A DNA stretch of 64,000 nt from Dialister hominis. GTDB taxonomy: Bacteria > Bacillota > Negativicutes > Veillonellales > Dialisteraceae. Location of the stretch: the NCBI RefSeq assembly GCF_007164725.1, contig NZ_AP019697.1, positions 602,001 to 666,000 on the forward strand. Direction: 5' to 3'. Of this stretch, positions 15,637 through 24,230 are shown piece after piece. A program made the position numbers and the translations under genes. Numbering within the stretch: the first letter of the stretch is position 1; each line of letters begins with the position of its first letter. The notes under the pieces are model-generated. The model saw only the letters and a list, made by a program, of their open reading frames with translations. It was not told the origin of the DNA and ran no database searches.

Positions 15637-16305
15637 ATGAAGGAAAACGAGAAGGAAAAGACCGGGGGCGCAGCAGGCGCTGCTGCCAAGGCTGCTGAAA
15701 AGGTAGCTGAGGCTTTTGGAAGAAAGAAAAAACCAGAAGATGCTCCGGCAGAAGAAAAGGCTGAAACGATAGAGGAACCGACGGCTGAGGATCTGAAGAA
15801 GCAGGTCGAATTCCTGACAAAGCAGGCTGCCGTTGCTGAAGCAAAAGCCAAGGAAGCCGCTGAAAAGCTGGAGGAGCAGACGAAGAAGGATCTCAATGAT
15901 TATATGAGACTTCAGGCAGACTTTGATAACTTCCGCCGCCGCACCAGAGAAAATGATGCGAAGGCTGCTGATATTTACAAGGCAGAAACACTGAAGAGTT
16001 TTCTTCCTGTTTTAGATAATTTTGAGCTGGCCCTGGCTCATATGAAAAAGGATGAATCGGGTGAAGCGTACATTCAGGGATTTGAACTGCTGCAGAAACA
16101 GCTGGTCAAGATCATGACGGATTATGGAATCAGCGAAATCGAAGCAGCCGGCCAGAAATTTGACCCTCATTTCCATGAAGCGGTCATGATGGTAGAATCC
16201 AATGACAAGGAAGATGAAACTGTTCTGGCAGTATTCCAGAAGGGATACATGTATAAAGATACGGTTCTGCGTCCTGCCAAAGTCCAGGTTGTCCACAACA
16301 ACTGA
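15637..16305 (+). CDS. grpE: GrpE nucleotide-exchange factor
   Basis: A 222-residue cochaperone that releases ADP from DnaK. The N-terminal 70 residues are Ala/Lys/Glu-rich and disordered. A long coiled coil (about 50-90) leads to DYMRLQADFDNFRRRTREN, the family signature. The C-terminal beta domain ends in GYMYKDTVLRPAKVQVVHN. It is slightly longer than E. coli GrpE because of the N-terminal tail. The start is ATG 15637 behind AGGAGG. It lies between hrcA and dnaK as usual in Firmicutes. Confidence 0.96.
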   Translation: MKENEKEKTGGAAGAAAKAAEKVAEAFGRKKKPEDAPAEEKAETIEEPTAEDLKKQVEFLTKQAAVAEAKAKEAAEKLEEQTKKDLNDYMRLQADFDNFRRRTRENDAKAADIYKAETLKSFLPVLDNFELALAHMKKDESGEAYIQGFELLQKQLVKIMTDYGISEIEAAGQKFDPHFHEAVMMVESNDKEDETVLAVFQKGYMYKDTVLRPAKVQVVHNN

Positions 16306-16365
16306 TTTTGGCACTAACATAGAAATTAAGACCTGTTAAAGAATATAAGAAAGGGGACATTTTAA

Positions 16366-18222
16366 ATGTCAAAAGTAATCGGTATTGATTTAGGTACTAC
16401 CAACTCTGTAGTCGCAGTTATGGAAGGCGGCGAACCTGTCGTTATTCCGAATGCGGAAGGTTCCCGTCTGACACCATCCGTTGTCGGCTTCTCCAAGACC
16501 GGCGAAAGACTCGTCGGCCAGCTGGCTAAGCGCCAGGCTGTATCCAACCCGTCCCGTACCATCGTTTCCATCAAACGTCATATGGGCAGTGATTACACCG
16601 TTGATATCGACGGCAAGAAATACACACCACAGGAAATTTCCGCTATGATCCTTCAGAAGCTGAAGGTCGATGCAGAAGCATACCTCGGTGAAAAGGTAAC
16701 CGATGCAGTTATTACCTGCCCGGCATACTTCACAGATGCTCAGCGTCAGGCAACCAAGGACGCAGGCAAGATTGCAGGACTGAATGTCCTCCGTATCATC
16801 AACGAACCGACCGCATCCTCTCTGGCTTACGGCCTTGACAAGATCAAAGACGGCAAGGAACACTGCTTCCTCGTTTATGATCTGGGCGGCGGCACATTCG
16901 ATGTATCCATCCTCGATCTGGCTGACGGCGTATTCGAAGTAAGAGCTTCCAACGGCAACGGCCATCTGGGCGGCGATGACTTCGATAACCGTGTCATGGA
17001 CTGGATTGCTGATAAATTCAAGGCACAGAACGGCTTTGAACTGAAGCGTGACCCGATGACAAACCAGAGACTGAAGGAAGCCGGCGAAAAGGCAAAGATC
17101 GAACTTTCCAGCGTTATGTCCACCGATATCAACCTTCCATTCATTACCATGGATTCCAACGGACAGCCGGTACACTTCGATGCAACACTGACCCGTGCTG
17201 AATTCGACAAGATCACTGACGACCTCGTTCAGGCTACTGTCGAACCGATTGATCTGGCTATGAGAGATGCAGGCGTTACCGTTTCCGATATTGATAAGGT
17301 TCTCCTCGTCGGCGGTTCTTCCCGTATCCCGGCAGTACAGACACTGATCCGCAACAAGTTCGGCAAGGAACCATCCAAGGGAGTCAACCCGGATGAATCC
17401 GTTGCAGTCGGCGCAGCTATTCAGGCCGGCGTACTCAAAGGCGAAGTCAAGGACGTTCTCCTCCTCGACGTTACCCCGCTTTCCCTGGGTATTGAAACCC
17501 TGGGCGGCGTATTCACAACCATGATCAAGAGAAATACCACCATCCCGACTTCCAAGTCCCAGGTATTCTCCACAGCAGCTGACAACCAGCCTTCTGTTGA
17601 CATCCATGTTCTTCAGGGTGAAAGACCGATGGCTGCCGACAACAAGACACTCGGCCGCTTCGAACTGAGCGACATTCCTCCGGCTCCGCGCGGAGTACCG
17701 CAGATCCAGGTAACATTTGATATCGATGCCAACGGCATTGTTCACGTATCCGCTAAGGATCTTGGCACAGGCAAGGAACAGAAGATCGATATTACTTCTT
17801 CCACAGGCCTTTCCGATGAAGAAATCCAGAAGATGCAGGATGATGCCAAGGCTCATGAAGCAGAAGACCAGAAACGCAAGGAAGCTATCACTGCAAAGAA
17901 CAATGCAGAAGCTCTGATTTATCAGGCTGAAAAGACCGTCAAGGATCTTGGCGACAAGGCAGATCCGGCTAAGGTCAAGGAAATCAATGATGCTGTTGCA
18001 AAACTTAAGGAAACCCTTAAGGGCGACGACACTGAAAAGATCAAAGCTGATGCAGATGCTCTGACAAAACCGCTGCATGAACTGACCGAAAACCTGTACA
18101 AGCAGGCACAGCAGCAGGCTGCCGGCCAGCAGGGCGCACAGCAGCAGTCCGCTGGAAAACAGGACAAAGACAATGTAGTCGACGCAGATTATAAAGTCGT
18201 CGATGACGATGATAAGAAATAA
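16366..18222 (+). CDS. dnaK: Chaperone protein DnaK (Hsp70)
   Basis: A 618-residue ATP-dependent chaperone. The N-terminal [32 protein letters not shown] and [11 protein letters not shown] segments form the ATPase domain. The linker [15 protein letters not shown] (about 366-380) leads to the substrate-binding domain and a Gln/Ala-rich lid with an acidic tail (about 585-618). The length lacks the 24-residue loop of proteobacterial DnaK, as in Gram-positives. The start is ATG 16366 behind AAAGGGGAC. A 60-nt gap separates it from grpE. Codon use is strongly biased, consistent with high expression. Confidence 0.98.
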   Translation: MSKVIGIDLGTTNSVVAVMEGGEPVVIPNAEGSRLTPSVVGFSKTGERLVGQLAKRQAVSNPSRTIVSIKRHMGSDYTVDIDGKKYTPQEISAMILQKLKVDAEAYLGEKVTDAVITCPAYFTDAQRQATKDAGKIAGLNVLRIINEPTASSLAYGLDKIKDGKEHCFLVYDLGGGTFDVSILDLADGVFEVRASNGNGHLGGDDFDNRVMDWIADKFKAQNGFELKRDPMTNQRLKEAGEKAKIELSSVMSTDINLPFITMDSNGQPVHFDATLTRAEFDKITDDLVQATVEPIDLAMRDAGVTVSDIDKVLLVGGSSRIPAVQTLIRNKFGKEPSKGVNPDESVAVGAAIQAGVLKGEVKDVLLLDVTPLSLGIETLGGVFTTMIKRNTTIPTSKSQVFSTAADNQPSVDIHVLQGERPMAADNKTLGRFELSDIPPAPRGVPQIQVTFDIDANGIVHVSAKDLGTGKEQKIDITSSTGLSDEEIQKMQDDAKAHEAEDQKRKEAITAKNNAEALIYQAEKTVKDLGDKADPAKVKEINDAVAKLKETLKGDDTEKIKADADALTKPLHELTENLYKQAQQQAAGQQGAQQQSAGKQDKDNVVDADYKVVDDDDKK

Positions 18223-18244
18223 TAAGGAATAGTGTGGATTCTTT

Positions 18245-19423
18245 ATGGCAAACAGCAAGGATTACTATGATATCCTTGGCGTAAGCAAAAGCGCCTCGGA
18301 AGATGATATAAAAAGGGCATACAGAAAACTTGCACGTAAGTATCATCCTGACCTGAATAAGGATAATCCCAAAGAGGCAGAGGAGAAGTTCAAGGAAGTC
18401 AATGAGGCTTACCATGTCCTCTCCGATGCCGACAAGAGGGCTCAGTATGACCAGATGGGACCGGATGCTTTCCAGCAGGCGTCCCAGGGCGGCGGAGCCG
18501 GATACGGCGGATTCGGTGGATTCGGACAGGGCGGTTTCAACGGGCAGGGATTTGACTTCGGCGGTTTTGACATGGGTGACATCTTTGATATGTTCACCGG
18601 CGGAAGCCGCCGCCAGCCAAACGGACCGGAACAAGGCGCTGATCTTCGTTATGACTTAAGGATTACACTCAGGGAAGCATTCACAGGCGTGAAGAAGAAA
18701 TTCTCCATACCGAAGAATGAAACCTGCGATCATTGTCATGGTTCCGGAGCAGAACCCGGATCCCAGATCGATGAATGCCCGGACTGCCACGGTACCGGTC
18801 AGCAGAGGATCGTCAGGAACGGCCCCTTCGGACAGATGGTGAATATCGTCACCTGTCAGCAGTGCGGCGGCACAGGGAAGATTATCAAAAACAAGTGCAA
18901 GGAATGCCATGGCAGCGGTACTGTCAGAGCGTCCAAGACCATTGAAGTCAATATCCCTGCCGGTGCCGACAGCGGCGTCCGCATGAGGGTGGCCGGCGAA
19001 GGAGAGCCCGGCAGGAGAGGCGGTCCGAAAGGAGACCTCTATGTCTACATTTATGTGGAAGACGATCCGGACTTTGAAAGAGAAGGCGACGACCTTTACA
19101 AGACCGTCAATATTTCCTATCCCGTAGCAGCCTTGGGCTCCACCATCAAAGTGAAGACCCTGGACAAGGAAGTGGAACTTAAGGTTCCAGCCGGTACCCA
19201 GACAGGCACCCGGTTCCGCATCTCCGGCGAAGGCATGCCTCATCTGCAGTCCTCCCGCAAAGGGAACCTCTATGTGGAAGTGAAGGTGACCGTCCCGAAG
19301 AAACTCAACGAGGATCAGAAGGAAGCACTTTTGAACTATGCCCATGTATGCGGAGAAGATGTGAAACAGTTCAAGGGCAAGGGCTCCTGGCTGGATAAGA
19401 TCATCGACAAGATTATGAATTGA
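18245..19423 (+). CDS. dnaJ: Chaperone protein DnaJ (Hsp40)
   Basis: A 392-residue type I J-protein that delivers clients to DnaK. The J domain (about 5-70) contains [20 protein letters not shown] and the HPD motif in KYHPDLN. A Gly/Phe-rich region (about 80-120) follows. The zinc domain has four CxxCxGxG repeats: [24 protein letters not shown] and CKECHGSG. The C-terminal substrate-binding domains complete it. It starts 22 nt after dnaK and is the last gene of the CIRCE-controlled operon, followed by a long palindromic terminator. Confidence 0.98.
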   Translation: MANSKDYYDILGVSKSASEDDIKRAYRKLARKYHPDLNKDNPKEAEEKFKEVNEAYHVLSDADKRAQYDQMGPDAFQQASQGGGAGYGGFGGFGQGGFNGQGFDFGGFDMGDIFDMFTGGSRRQPNGPEQGADLRYDLRITLREAFTGVKKKFSIPKNETCDHCHGSGAEPGSQIDECPDCHGTGQQRIVRNGPFGQMVNIVTCQQCGGTGKIIKNKCKECHGSGTVRASKTIEVNIPAGADSGVRMRVAGEGEPGRRGGPKGDLYVYIYVEDDPDFEREGDDLYKTVNISYPVAALGSTIKVKTLDKEVELKVPAGTQTGTRFRISGEGMPHLQSSRKGNLYVEVKVTVPKKLNEDQKEALLNYAHVCGEDVKQFKGKGSWLDKIIDKIMN

Positions 19424-19427
19424 ATAT

Positions 19428-19476
19428 AAAAAGGGCTGTGACAAAATGTACAATCATTTTGCCATAGCTCTTTTTT
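19428..19476 (+). terminator. Long palindromic terminator after dnaJ
   Basis: AAAAGGGCTGTGACAAAATG pairs with CATTTTGCCATAGCTCTTTT around a 6-nt loop, followed by a T run. It is a member of the dispersed palindrome family also seen at 7342, 47636 and 48691. Confidence 0.88.
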
Positions 19477-19495
19477 GCTGTATGAAGAAACGATT

Positions 19496-19525
19496 TCCCA
19501 TGAATGTTTGCTATTCGTCATGGGA
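19496..19525. repeat. Inverted repeat upstream of the AAA+ operon
   Basis: TCCCATGA (19496-19503) and TCATGGGA (19518-19525) are perfect inverted copies separated by 14 nt, followed by TAATCTATATTAAT. This could be an operator overlapping the operon promoter. No convincing -35/-10 pair was assigned. The 19477-19645 gap shows nothing else. Confidence 0.4.
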
Positions 19526-19645
19526 TAATCTATATTAATAATGAGAGATTTTATTTTCTGTTTTTAATTTGTTTATGAATCAGCGGAATGAAATTTCCCT
19601 GTTCATCTTCAGAAGGTCACAGGATCGGGGTGGTGATGGTATAAA

Positions 19646-19776
19646 ATGGGGATTGGCAGAAGAATCAAAGAAACGGATGATGTGCAGATGAAAGAAACAA
19701 AACCAGCCAGGGCAGAAATTACTTTTTTCCGGAAGATCCCAAGTACACGCTGGATGATCTTATTCTTCCATCGCGC
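19646..19776 (+). other. Out-of-frame 5' part of the AAA+ gene with slippery heptamer
   Basis: A frame starting at ATG 19646 behind GGTGATGG encodes MGIGRRIKETDDVQM and KETKPARAEIT, then leaves the ATPase frame. The ATPase frame itself is open upstream of GTG 19777 and encodes PEDPKYTLDDLILPSR, which looks like the family's usual lead-in to the AAA+ core, but it has no start codon back to the stop at 19678-19680. The two frames join by a -1 shift at T-TTT-TTC (19723-19729), a canonical slippery heptamer in exactly the right phase. The joined protein would be about 310 residues. A single-base loss in the T run, real or from sequencing, would look the same. Confidence 0.55.
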
Positions 19777-20577
19777 GTGAGGGAGCAGATCCTTGATATT
19801 GCCGATTATGCGAATAACTGCAGGGTCGTCTATGAAAAGTGGGGACTGGAGGAGACACATAAGTATGCCAAGAGGCTCGGCATCAATTTATACGGGCCAT
19901 CAGGCACGGGCAAGACCATGGCGGCTCATGCGATTGCCTCATACCTCCACAGAAGGATACTAATCGTCAATTATGCGGATATTGAATCCAAGTTTGTCGG
20001 GAAAACGCCAAAGAATATCCGGCGCGCTTTTGAAGCCGCGGCAGAAACAGGGAGCATTCTCTTTTTTGATGAGGCGGATGCCATACTGAGCCGGAGGGTC
20101 ACTTCCATGACAAGCTCGACGGATGTGAGCGTCAATCAGACGCGCTCGGTCATGCTGATGCTCCTCAATGATTATCAGGATTTTGTCATTTTTGCGACGA
20201 ACTTCATTGAGAATTTCGATCCTGCGTTCATGAGGAGAATTTCCACGCATATTAAGTTTGAACTGCCGGATTATGACTGCCGTCTTAAGCTGTGGAAGAA
20301 GTATATTCCTGCCAAGATGCCTCATGATATACAGGTTGAAAAACTGGCAGAAAAATATGCAGGGATTACAGGAAGCGACATTTCCAATGCCGTGCTCATG
20401 GCCGCTTTCAAAGCCGCCCGCCATCATGATGACTATGTGAAAGAGGCATATGTGGAAGAAATGATTGAAAATGTGCTGGAAAGCAAGGCGGCCGATGAGA
20501 AGAATCAGGAGGTAACGACAAGGAAAGTCGTTTCCAAAGAGTATGTCGATCATGCGCTGCATGGAGACAAAGAGTGA
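19777..20577 (+). CDS. AAA+ ATPase of an unrecognised four-gene operon
   Basis: A classical AAA ATPase core. Numbered from GTG 19777 (266 residues), Walker A GPSGTGKT is at 40-47, Walker B ILFFDE at 94-99, sensor-1 Asn142 in FATNF, and the arginine fingers in MRRIS (153-154). The C-terminal helical lid (ELPDYDCRLKLWKKY onward) is complete. No protease, membrane or other domain is fused, so it should act as an unfoldase or remodelling ATPase on partner proteins. GTG 19777 has no ribosome binding site, and the true start is probably 19646 through a -1 shift at 19723-19729. The C-terminus carries TTRKV, echoed in two neighbours. The next gene starts 19 nt downstream. Confidence 0.8.
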   Translation: MREQILDIADYANNCRVVYEKWGLEETHKYAKRLGINLYGPSGTGKTMAAHAIASYLHRRILIVNYADIESKFVGKTPKNIRRAFEAAAETGSILFFDEADAILSRRVTSMTSSTDVSVNQTRSVMLMLLNDYQDFVIFATNFIENFDPAFMRRISTHIKFELPDYDCRLKLWKKYIPAKMPHDIQVEKLAEKYAGITGSDISNAVLMAAFKAARHHDDYVKEAYVEEMIENVLESKAADEKNQEVTTRKVVSKEYVDHALHGDKE

Positions 20578-20596
20578 TTCCAGGGAGGGAAATCAT

Positions 20597-20959
20597 ATGA
20601 TTCCATTTTTAGTAGGACTCGGGCTGGTGATTGGCGGGACACTTCTCGTTAAGTACTGGAAGAATATCGTAGACTGGCTGAAGGATTTCATACCGAAGCT
20701 TAAAATGGCATGGAAAAGGGTAAGGCCGATGCTGCCATATGCCGCCATTATCGTCGGGGACAAGCTCTGGGAGGCAGGCTCTGCGCTTGTGGCCGTCATG
20801 CACAGGCTTTATTACAAGGAAAACGGGGAATGGATCGAGCAGACGACGACGCGGAAGGTCGAAGAAAGTGAAGTGCCTGCCCACATCCGGGACCGCTTGA
20901 AGAATGAAGAAACAAATATCACTCACGAGATAGAAGAAGAACTTGAGTTAACTGTGTAA
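20597..20959 (+). CDS. Small membrane-anchored protein, unknown function
   Basis: A 120-residue protein with one N-terminal membrane segment (FLVGLGLVIGGTLLVKYW, residues 3-20), amphipathic basic helices (DWLKDFIPKLKMAWKRVRP), a second weakly hydrophobic stretch (YAAIIVGDKLWEAGSALVAV) and an acidic C-terminal tail. No family was recognised. The tail contains TTRKVEESEVPAHIRDRL, closely matched at the end of the zinc-ribbon protein of the same operon and in part at the end of the ATPase. ATG 20597 follows GGGAGGGA at 20583-20590. It could be a membrane receptor or substrate for the ATPase; this is inference. Confidence 0.78.
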   Translation: MIPFLVGLGLVIGGTLLVKYWKNIVDWLKDFIPKLKMAWKRVRPMLPYAAIIVGDKLWEAGSALVAVMHRLYYKENGEWIEQTTTRKVEESEVPAHIRDRLKNEETNITHEIEEELELTV

Positions 20960-20973
20960 ATGGGGGAGTCAAG

Positions 20974-21366
20974 ATGGAATCAGGTACCTTCAATCAGCTT
21001 TTCAAAGGATTCGTCAATGAAGTCATTTCACCGTTCTTTCCAAAGACGCTCGAGCAGCTGGCAGAGGGATGCGAGAAGAAAATAGACCGCATCATCCTGA
21101 AGGAAGAAGTGGAAAATGATTATGATTTTGCCGGCGGGGAATTTACAATTTCCTATTACAATAAGAATTCTTTCCTTTTGAGCGCGTCGCTTTACTTCAA
21201 GGACACCAATGAGGATTGGGTGGAAGTGAAGTCGGAAAGCCAGCCAAGGGATATGAAATATCTTACGGGCGAAGCGGCCGAAGAACTCCGCGCCAAGGGA
21301 AAAGCCATATTCAATATCGATGCGCCCAAGTTCAATGCGGACGGAAGCATCGATGTTTCAAAATGA
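20974..21366 (+). CDS. Small soluble protein, unknown function
   Basis: A 130-residue protein with no signal peptide or membrane segment. The first half is helical (TLEQLAEGCEKKIDRIILKEE) and the middle has alternating beta-like strands (GGEFTISYYNKNSFLLSASL). No family was recognised. Unlike its neighbours it lacks the RKV tail. ATG 20974 follows GGGGGAG at 20962-20968, 14 nt after the previous stop, so it is clearly part of the operon. The small size and lack of catalytic motifs suggest an adaptor or binding subunit. Confidence 0.75.
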   Translation: MESGTFNQLFKGFVNEVISPFFPKTLEQLAEGCEKKIDRIILKEEVENDYDFAGGEFTISYYNKNSFLLSASLYFKDTNEDWVEVKSESQPRDMKYLTGEAAEELRAKGKAIFNIDAPKFNADGSIDVSK

Positions 21367-21411
21367 CGGGATGCTTTTCAAAAGAATGTCTGGAGCGGAG
21401 GCGGAAAAGTC

Positions 21412-22752
21412 ATGTCAGTCGTTTTTGATATTGTCATAGCGTTCGTTGTCCTTGTCATTGCCGTCGTTGTCATCAAGTACGCTCTTATTCTGGGAGCCGC
21501 CGTCCTGGCTGTCCTCTGGAACGGAGTCGTCATCCTTTTGAGAAATAGATGGATCACGGCTTTCTTCTTATGGGAGGCGCTGTCGCTGTTTCCGCCGACT
21601 GCGCCCTATGTCCTTGGATTTGAAGGAAACTTTGCGCCGTCCCTGAGGGGCATCCTTCCCTGGCAGATCATGATGGCTCTCTGGGGCGGCTTCTGCTTTG
21701 CCATCCTTCAGTGGAGCGTCAAAAGAAGGCCGCGGAAACTGATTATCAAGAATCTGAAGAAAATCTTCCGCGAAAAAGGGGCAATCATCGGAGACGGAAG
21801 GACAACGCGTTCATTTATTGATGACTATAATGAGTCCGGGCTGATGTTCCTCGATCATTTCTTTATGAATGCATGGGGAAATGAAAATCTGGAGTCCGAA
21901 TACCTGGCAGAGGGTCTCCAAAGCGGGGAACTGAAGAAAGTTCTGTATCCGGATCCTATTTTCGGCAAAAATGCGGAATGGTATGTTTCCATAAGAAAAC
22001 TGAAGGAACTCAAAATTCAGGCCGGGGATGATGCTAGGGAGAGGATAGAGGCCCGTCTGGCATCGTTTGGCGTGCTGACGCCTGATTTTTTTGATGAAAG
22101 AAACAGAAAATCAAAGGGAAATCTTTTCTATGAGGAAGATTCCCTGGGCTCGCTGATGGATATGCAGAGGGAGAGTTTCCTGAAGGAAAGCTGCGATGAA
22201 TACATGCGCGCGCATGTAGGAAGCTTTATTGCTGAGACAATGGAGGGATACCAGTACTTTTTTAGCGCTCCGGCGCTTGGAGCCTGCGGAAAAAGATGGC
22301 TGGTACAAGATTTCCTTTCCAGAAGCTTTCTTGGGATGGAAATGAGCGAATCTCTCTTCTTGAAGATGGTTCAGGAAATTGAACGGATTGCGCCCTCTAT
22401 CAATCTTTCGGGGGCCTTTCTGCTTGCAACGAATCCTCTTGAAGGGGCTTTCCTGATCCGGAAAGGAAGGGAAGGGGCCTGTGCCTGCGAGCGGTGCGGA
22501 GAGATCTTCATGCATCGTGAACTGCTTGACGGCCATAAGTACTGCAGCACCTGCGCAGCCTATATCAGGAATCATACCTGCAGCCAGTGCGGAAATTACT
22601 TCGATTTCGAACTGAACAGGCATGGAAGCCGTATTCTCTGCGATGAATGCCTTGCTATGATTGAGGAGGCAGAAGAAAACGGGACGCCTGTTTTAAGAAA
22701 AGTGAAGGCAGAAGATGTACCGCCTGCCATACGGGAAAAACTCGGAGGATAG
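21412..22752 (+). CDS. Membrane protein with C-terminal double zinc ribbon, unknown function
   Basis: A 446-residue protein. Two or three hydrophobic segments open it (VIAFVVLVIAVVVIKYALIL, LILGAAVLAVLWNGVVILL and a third near 90-110). A long soluble region (about 115-355) follows with no recognised fold. Four CxxC pairs then make two zinc ribbons (CERC, CSTC, CSQC, CDEC, about 365-420). The last residues read LRKVKAEDVPPAIREKL, matching the tail of the 20597-20959 protein. ATG 21412 follows GGAGGCGG. It is the last gene of the AAA+ operon. It may be the membrane platform of a complex with the ATPase; this is inference from linkage and shared tails only. Confidence 0.78.
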   Translation: MSVVFDIVIAFVVLVIAVVVIKYALILGAAVLAVLWNGVVILLRNRWITAFFLWEALSLFPPTAPYVLGFEGNFAPSLRGILPWQIMMALWGGFCFAILQWSVKRRPRKLIIKNLKKIFREKGAIIGDGRTTRSFIDDYNESGLMFLDHFFMNAWGNENLESEYLAEGLQSGELKKVLYPDPIFGKNAEWYVSIRKLKELKIQAGDDARERIEARLASFGVLTPDFFDERNRKSKGNLFYEEDSLGSLMDMQRESFLKESCDEYMRAHVGSFIAETMEGYQYFFSAPALGACGKRWLVQDFLSRSFLGMEMSESLFLKMVQEIERIAPSINLSGAFLLATNPLEGAFLIRKGREGACACERCGEIFMHRELLDGHKYCSTCAAYIRNHTCSQCGNYFDFELNRHGSRILCDECLAMIEEAEENGTPVLRKVKAEDVPPAIREKLGG

Positions 22753-22788
22753 AAAAACCGCGAGATCTGATCGATTCCGCGGCTTTTT
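22753..22788 (+). terminator. Terminator after the AAA+ operon
   Basis: AACCGCGA and TCCGCGGC form a CCGCG/CGCGG stem around a 12-nt loop, followed by TTTTT. The right flank (CTTTTTACCGGG, 22783-22794) is duplicated beyond the insertion element at 24142-24153. Confidence 0.8.
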
Positions 22789-22794
22789 ACCGGG
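22783..22794. repeat. 12-bp direct repeat, left copy, flanking the insertion
   Basis: CTTTTTACCGGG occurs here and at 24142-24153, bracketing the IS1249-like region. It looks like a target duplication, though it is longer than the 8-9 bp usual for IS256-type elements. Confidence 0.6.
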
Positions 22795-22799
22795 TTATA

Positions 22800-24045
22800 G
22801 GACAAAACGTGTTGGTAATTAATCCCAGTCATGGCTGGGATTAAATCCAGAATTATGTAATTCGTCCCACATTATGGCATCACCCCAAGCTGGGATTGAA
22901 TCTGCCAGTCTTTGTTGTGAGCTTATGCTATTATAGATAGTAGAAATGCTTTTATCGGTCGGCATAACCTTGAGTATTTCTGAGAGTGAAAGCGGTTTCG
23001 GTGAGTGCATGTAACACCACCAGAGAACCGCTTTTATTCGTCTTTCAACGAATAATCCACGATGGTTTCTGAGCATCGCTCGAAGCTGTGCATTTACACC
23101 GCCCTCTATGAGATTATTTGTCGCCGGATAAGGACTTGGGAATTCATCAGCCTCTTTCAGATAGGTGAAAAGATTCCCGGATTTTATCAGACTAATGAGC
23201 GATGTTTTTGCCTTTATGAGGCGTTCGTGGGTGTGTCGCATTACGCCTCTATCGTCCATTGTCATTTCTTTTAGAAATTCCTTATGCTTCATTGTCCAAG
23301 ATTCAAATCGGCTTACCTATTTTTCTGCTTTTTTAAGAGTTTTTATCTCTAACAAATCCCTGGCAAGCATATACAGCTGGGCACCGGCAAGGGTTCTTGG
23401 ACGAGTCGTTGTGTAACGTCGTACCTGGCAAAATACATGAAATATGCAGCGCTGCAGTCTGGCATTTGGCCAGACTTTTTTAATGCCTTTTAAAAACCCG
23501 GACCACCGTCAGAAACGACTATACGTGGTTCAGCAATACGACTCATCAAGGCTTCCCAGGCAAAAGCACGTTCATATCTACATAAATACCATCCTAATAC
23601 ATGATGCTCATCACAACGGATCAGAATGCAGGCTTTTCTGGCAAGATAAATGCCATCAACATATACAGTTTCCCTCAGTTCTTCAATCTTCGGCGGCATG
23701 GCCCAGATATCCCAAAATTTCGCTGTTTTTCTTCGGAAATTACGCCCTTCACCTGTCATATCCTTCTGTGTATCCTTGCTGAATAACCAATCAAGAAACA
23801 TACTGAAATCCTTCGCATCACGATTAATAGGAAGAGTAAATACATTCCCACATTCTCGGCACTTCCAGCGTTGTGTTCCTGCCCGTGTTTTTCCATATTT
23901 GTAGCAGGTAAAACCACAATAACGACATCTAACTTCTTTCATAAAATAACCTCCTAGAAAATAATTCATTTCCTAGGAAAGATAAAATACCATTTTAGCT
24001 CGTATTTACAAGGTGTTTGAGACTTTTTACCAACACGTTTTGTCC
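22800..24045 (-). mobile_element. Decayed IS1249-like (IS256-family) insertion sequence
   Basis: Perfect 19-bp terminal inverted repeats GGACAAAACGTGTTGGTAA (22800-22818) and its reverse complement (24027-24045) enclose one transposase gene on the minus strand. A second, related end (ACCAACACGAAATGTCCTATAA, 24118-24139) lies 73 bp outside the right end and mirrors TTATAGGACA at the left, suggesting nested or overlapping insertion of a relative. The immediate flanks of the 19-bp repeats are not duplicated; the outer 12-bp repeats are. The element is inactive because its transposase is broken. Confidence 0.8.
22819..23942 (-). pseudogene. IS1249-family transposase, frameshifted and with an internal stop
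   Basis: The first part (23942 to about 23490) has an N-terminal zinc-ribbon pair (CRYCGF and CRECGNVF) and the catalytic-region motifs VYVDGIYLARKACILI, VLGWYLCRYERAFAWEAL and VSDGGPGF. The frame then hits TAA at 23490-23492, but one base out of phase it continues as KKVWPNARLQRCIFHVF, so a base was lost in the CCGGG run near 23495-23500. A second lesion is TAG at 23317-23319 inside the continued frame (a Trp or similar codon in AEK-VSRFESW). The tail resumes as TMKHKEFLKEMT and runs to NPSHDWD at 22819. The start at 23942 has AGGAGGT upstream. Confidence 0.85.
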
Positions 24046-24073
24046 ACCCTTTAAGAATCACTGAAAATCTTAG

Positions 24074-24114
24074 AATGCCGATGGATCCCGATAAATACGG
24101 GTTCCATCGGCATT
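24074..24114. repeat. Long hairpin outside the IS right end
   Basis: AATGCCGATGGA (24074-24085) pairs with TCCATCGGCATT (24103-24114), and CCCG with CGGG inside, around a 7-nt loop and one T-T mismatch. There is no T run on either side, so it does not look like a terminator. It may be part of a small non-autonomous element ending at 24139. Confidence 0.6.
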
Positions 24115-24141
24115 AAAACCAACACGAAATGTCCTATAAGC

Positions 24142-24153
24142 CTTTTTACCGGG
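24142..24153. repeat. 12-bp direct repeat, right copy
   Basis: This is a perfect copy of CTTTTTACCGGG at 22783-22794, just before the rpsD terminator hairpin. Confidence 0.6.
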
Positions 24154-24160
24154 CACAATA

Positions 24161-24196
24161 AAAAACCGTGAGTTCCGAATGGAATTCACGGTTTTT
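24161..24196 (-). terminator. Bidirectional terminator after rpsD
   Basis: AAAAACCGTGAGTTCC pairs with GGAATTCACGGTTTTT around GAAT. Both strands end in T runs, so it serves rpsD on the minus strand. Confidence 0.9.
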
Positions 24197-24230
24197 CCGA
24201 CAGATACCAGAGGCTTCTGTATTCGTCTTA

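Noticed and set aside
16390-18258. A 622-codon open frame on the minus strand, opposite dnaK
   Set aside because: It is entirely antisense to a highly biased gene, has no family features, and such antisense frames are a known by-product of dnaK codon use.
23490-23942. Programmed frameshifting in the IS transposase
   Set aside because: A separate in-frame TAG at 23317 also breaks the gene, so simple decay explains it better.
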